NCBI GenBank assembly: GCA_013112635.1
Contig: JABFGF010000004.1
Coordinates: 310,001 to 374,000 of the forward strand
Direction: 5' to 3'
DNA: 64,000 bases
DNA from: Calditrichota bacterium
Lineage (GTDB): Bacteria > Calditrichota > Calditrichia > Calditrichales > J004
Of the stretch, positions 61,274 through 64,000 are shown piece after piece. The translations under genes and the position numbers were made by a program. The notes under the pieces were generated by a model. That model ran no database searches. It saw only the letters and a program-made list of their open reading frames with translations, and had not been told where the DNA came from. Numbering within the stretch: position 1 is the first letter of the stretch; the number at the start of each line of letters is the position of its first letter.

Positions 61274-62341
61274 TTATGCATCGCGGTCACCTACCGTCAT
61301 AAACCATTTTTTTCCATCCATTACTGTTTCAGCTAATTCAGAATTCTGTTCTTCATTTGCGTAGGCAATGGCACCGGATGTCGCATCCGAACGATACTTA
61401 AAGCCTAGCTTTTTTAAATCGCGCACAAAAGGATTGAACTCTGCCAGTATAAATGACAGCGATACAATTGAACGGCTAAAACTTTTACGGACATAATTAA
61501 TAAACATTCTAAACAACTGGGAAGAATAGCGGTCAAAATCATCAATCAGAACATCAATAATGTGAACAACATCTCCTTTATGGACAAAGAATATTGTTCC
61601 TACCAAATGGTTTTTGTAGAACAAATCAAACTGCTGATATTTTTGATTTGGATTTGAGCCGAACTTCCAGTTTAAGTATTTATTACTCCGGTCTGCAACA
61701 ACGGGGAAAGCCTCAGTCATTTTACGGTAAAGTTCATCGTGATCATTATTTACTTGTATATCAGGATACATTTTTCCGGATAAACCTAAAAAGGTGCTAA
61801 ACCTGTATTTAAAAGATAATAATAGATTAAATGGCTTTGCCAAAAAGAATGCCAATTTACTATTTTTTACTACAGATTGAACTTGCCGTGTTAATCTAAT
61901 CGGCAAGGCATATCGATGCATATGCGCCATCTTTTTATGCCCTACTTTTAAATGAATCACTTCCATCCGTTCATTTGGATGAGCGTATAAAAATGGTGGT
62001 TCGGAATTATCGATACAATCCTTTGCAGCCCGTCTTAATTTTAGTGCTACACCAAGGGCGCGGTATTTTTTTTCAATGGAAAAATCACCGCAATTCCAAC
62101 ACATGTATTGTTGCCCATTTACATAGGCCGGGCGAGGAAATACACCTGTAAAACCAACAGGGATATTTTTTTTATCATCCCAGATAATCCATGCTTTTGC
62201 TTTGCCAAATGGATTGTTCAGGTAAATCCACTCAAAACGCTTATTATAATCAAAATCACCAGCAGATCTATTGTTGGTTAAAATATTAACCATGATATCA
62301 CGTTCTTTTACTAAATCTGCTTCCTTAACTATATAGCCCAT
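61274..62341 (-). CDS. Double GNAT-fold acyltransferase
   Basis: A 355-residue soluble protein with AAGGAAG nine bases before its ATG. The N-terminal half has VGFTGVFPRPAYVNG, then GDFSIEKKYRALGVALKLRR, which resembles the acyl-CoA-binding helix and pyrophosphate loop (RxxGxA/G). The C-terminal half has KYQQFDLFYKNHLVGTIFFV and VVHIIDVLIDD, a second GNAT-like sheet. Such double-GNAT proteins occur in exosortase and polysaccharide loci next to acyl carrier proteins. It may transfer an acyl group from the adjacent ACP to an amino sugar. Confidence 0.75.
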   Translation of the reverse strand: MGYIVKEADLVKERDIMVNILTNNRSAGDFDYNKRFEWIYLNNPFGKAKAWIIWDDKKNIPVGFTGVFPRPAYVNGQQYMCWNCGDFSIEKKYRALGVALKLRRAAKDCIDNSEPPFLYAHPNERMEVIHLKVGHKKMAHMHRYALPIRLTRQVQSVVKNSKLAFFLAKPFNLLLSFKYRFSTFLGLSGKMYPDIQVNNDHDELYRKMTEAFPVVADRSNKYLNWKFGSNPNQKYQQFDLFYKNHLVGTIFFVHKGDVVHIIDVLIDDFDRYSSQLFRMFINYVRKSFSRSIVSLSFILAEFNPFVRDLKKLGFKYRSDATSGAIAYANEEQNSELAETVMDGKKWFMTVGDRDA

Positions 62342-62389
62342 TACTGTTTACTTCCTTAAATGAGTCCTGAATTTCTTAATGCATTTTTA

Positions 62390-63577
62390 CTAGTCTCGAA
62401 TTGTTTGCCACGTTGTATATTTTTTTCCTAAAACATTATCTATAATCCCTAATAATGAAGCGATGTTTACCTGCATAAAATAATAGGGTATTGTAATAAA
62501 AAAAGGCACGTTTTTAAAACGATCCACAATCAACCATCCAATAAGACCAAACAAATACAATACAATTTGTGCATAAAATGTGATTTCATAAAAAAAGCCA
62601 TTATTTACAAGCATAAAATTGATAATAAAAAACGCCATCAAAAAAATCCCGCCAAGCCAGCGTAACAATTTATGAGAAAAAACCTGCCAGGCATGTACAC
62701 CTGTTTTAAATGGATTTAAGACTGAAACATTTTTAAATAATCCACGCCAACTGCGGTTAACAATGCGTCTCTTTCTACCAATCTCTTTATCAAAAGTATC
62801 GGCACTATGCTCATAACAAATCGCCTTTGGATTAAATACGCCACGAAAACCTTGTAAAATAATTTGGATTGGGTTTACAAAATCGTTGATATCATCAGCT
62901 TCCAAAGGTTTATAAAGTTCTTTGCGGATTGCGTAAATAGCGCCATCGCCACCTACTACAGATCCTATCTCCGACTCATAAGTCTTTAGGCGGATTTCCA
63001 TCGACCAATAGGAATCTTCCTGCTTGCCTGCCTTACTCTGGCCATCTTTTATATATTGTGCATTACCAACAACATAGCCAATTTTTGGATCGTTAAAATA
63101 TTTGACTAATTCTTTAATTGCATCGGGTTTGTAGATTGCGTTTGCATCAGAAAAAACTACAATCTCGCTTTTAACATTTGGCATAATTTTATTGATACCA
63201 AAAGTTTTACCCAAACGCTCATCCATTCTCATTAAATGGATATTAGGATGATTAAAATCTGTGACCAAAGTATCTGTCTGGTCATCTGAAGCATCCGAAA
63301 CAACAACAATGGAAAAATGATCTTCAGGGTAATCAATCTCGAGGGAATTGGTTAATTTATCCTTTATAACAGATTCTTCATTATAGGCAGAAATAACCAG
63401 CGTTACCGATGGCAGATGTGAAGCATCCTCGTTGGACTTTTTTCTAAATAATTTTGCCAAAATAAAACTAATGGCGTAGTAACCTGCATATATATAAAAG
63501 AGAAGGACAAGTAGTGTCCAAAATATTAGTTCCAAATACTCATTCCAGAATAGATATAAGTTCAGTTGAGTTGGCAA
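62390..63577 (-). CDS. Membrane-bound GT2 glycosyltransferase (processive type)
   Basis: 395 residues; the first in-frame start is TTG at 63577, directly after a TAA. It has one membrane helix at the N-terminus and three or four at the C-terminus, around a GT-A core: VTLVISAYNEESVIKDK, IVVVSDASDDQT, VVFSDANAIYKPDAI (DxD-like), GGDGAIYAIRKELY and KRRIVNRSWRGL in place of QxxRW. This matches poly-hexosamine or hyaluronan-type synthases and related initiating enzymes. It probably elongates or starts the repeat chain at the inner membrane. Confidence 0.82.
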   Translation of the reverse strand: MPTQLNLYLFWNEYLELIFWTLLVLLFYIYAGYYAISFILAKLFRKKSNEDASHLPSVTLVISAYNEESVIKDKLTNSLEIDYPEDHFSIVVVSDASDDQTDTLVTDFNHPNIHLMRMDERLGKTFGINKIMPNVKSEIVVFSDANAIYKPDAIKELVKYFNDPKIGYVVGNAQYIKDGQSKAGKQEDSYWSMEIRLKTYESEIGSVVGGDGAIYAIRKELYKPLEADDINDFVNPIQIILQGFRGVFNPKAICYEHSADTFDKEIGRKRRIVNRSWRGLFKNVSVLNPFKTGVHAWQVFSHKLLRWLGGIFLMAFFIINFMLVNNGFFYEITFYAQIVLYLFGLIGWLIVDRFKNVPFFITIPYYFMQVNIASLLGIIDNVLGKKYTTWQTIRD

Positions 63578-63601
63578 TTAAAAATAACTGACAAAAAATC
63601 A

Positions 63602-64000
63602 TTATATTGATCTTCCTGAAAAATTATCTTTTATTTTGCCAATTTTGTAATACAGTTTTCGTGATTTTTCTTTTACTTGGTTTGGTAATCTTTTAAAACT
63701 TGTTGTTCCGAAGATCTTTCTGTTATTCTTTTTAACACTTTCCATTTGATTAGCACTTAATTGAAATATCTCGAAATCAATGCTTTTTTGTTCGTCATCA
63801 TACACGATAAAACTATATGGTAAGCCGTGTCTTGGTTCCCCACATGTACCAGGATTTATCAGATACAAATTTTGATCATCTAAAAACAGTGTTTTTTCAA
63901 AGCCAATCTGATCAATATTTTCTGTTCCAATTTTTTTTGAATAAACTCCGGGACGATGTGTGTGCCCAAAAAATGCGATTTTATGCCCACGTTTCTGAAG
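63602..64000 (-). CDS. Metallophosphoesterase, N-terminus beyond the right edge
   Basis: The frame stays open to base 64000, so the start and the first metal motifs are missing. The visible part reads KIAFFGHTHRPGVYS and then LYLINPGTCGEPRHG, the GHTHxP and NPGS-like end motifs of YfcE/MJ0936-type phosphodiesterases. The tail (ANQMESVKKNNRKIFG) is basic. It stops 24 bases before the GT2 start. It may hydrolyse cyclic nucleotides or phosphodiesters; with only the C-terminal half in view the substrate is unknown. Confidence 0.75.
   Translation of the reverse strand, partial: LQKRGHKIAFFGHTHRPGVYSKKIGTENIDQIGFEKTLFLDDQNLYLINPGTCGEPRHGLPYSFIVYDDEQKSIDFEIFQLSANQMESVKKNNRKIFGTTSFKRLPNQVKEKSRKLYYKIGKIKDNFSGRSI

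Noticed and set aside
5901-62341. A full exosortase/PEP-CTERM system
   Set aside because: The deacetylase, ligase, ACP and GNAT types resemble those loci, but no exosortase and no PEP-CTERM-tailed protein was found; the tails seen are T9SS type.
1-64000. CRISPR arrays, tRNA, rRNA, transposases or phage genes
   Set aside because: Looked for by eye; no regularly spaced repeats, cloverleaf sequences or transposase motifs were recognised.

Overview
The window is AT-rich. Almost all of it is coded on the minus strand in long, tightly packed runs; only one gene, a Na+/H+ antiporter, lies on the plus strand. Four large secreted proteins end in the NYPNPFNP-type C-terminal sorting domain of the type IX secretion system (T9SS). 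There is also a PorV/PorQ-type outer-membrane protein and a GWxTD-domain lipoprotein-like protein. Together these point to a Gram-negative member of the FCB group, for example a Calditrichota/KSB1/Ignavibacteria-like lineage. The species cannot be named from the sequence.

Left part (1-7.5 kb): an edge-truncated SatD-like protein, a Gfo/Idh/MocA dehydrogenase coupled to a GWxTD protein, NhaC on the plus strand, a DprA/Smf-like Rossmann protein, a receiver domain with a C-terminal membrane helix, a DUF3473-type polysaccharide deacetylase, and an AraC-type regulator with a degenerate receiver.

Middle part (7.6-36 kb): secreted T9SS cargo proteins alternate with enzymes that look like an isoprenoid/glycolipid pathway. 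The isoprenoid set is a GGPP-synthase-like trans-prenyltransferase, a UbiA-family prenyltransferase, two geranylgeranyl-reductase-family flavoproteins and a CrtC/AttH-like hydratase. The CrtC-like gene starts a chain of overlapping genes: a rifampicin-phosphotransferase-like dikinase, a GT1-type glycosyltransferase, a sulfotransferase, a methyltransferase, a Wzx-type flippase and one of the reductases. A second chain holds a flippase, a GT39-type membrane glycosyltransferase and the prenyl synthase. This is the best candidate for an undescribed system: a prenylated, glycosylated and possibly sulfated lipid or carrier made beside its own secreted proteins.

Right part (36-64 kb): a classical surface-polysaccharide locus. 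It has GT2 and GT4 glycosyltransferases, a third flippase, an O-antigen ligase/polymerase, two more NodB-type deacetylases, two heparinase II/III-family proteins, small-molecule kinases (thymidylate-kinase-like and aminoglycoside-phosphotransferase-like), an NAD-dependent epimerase, an acyl carrier protein, a LarA-type nickel-pincer racemase homologue and a double-GNAT acetyltransferase. A metallophosphoesterase runs off the right edge.

Two genes, nhaC and a T9SS cargo gene at 34.4-36.1 kb, appear to start at AUC. In each, a good Shine-Dalgarno sequence and an in-frame upstream stop leave no usual start codon that would keep the membrane segment or signal peptide. No tRNA, rRNA, CRISPR array or transposase gene was seen.
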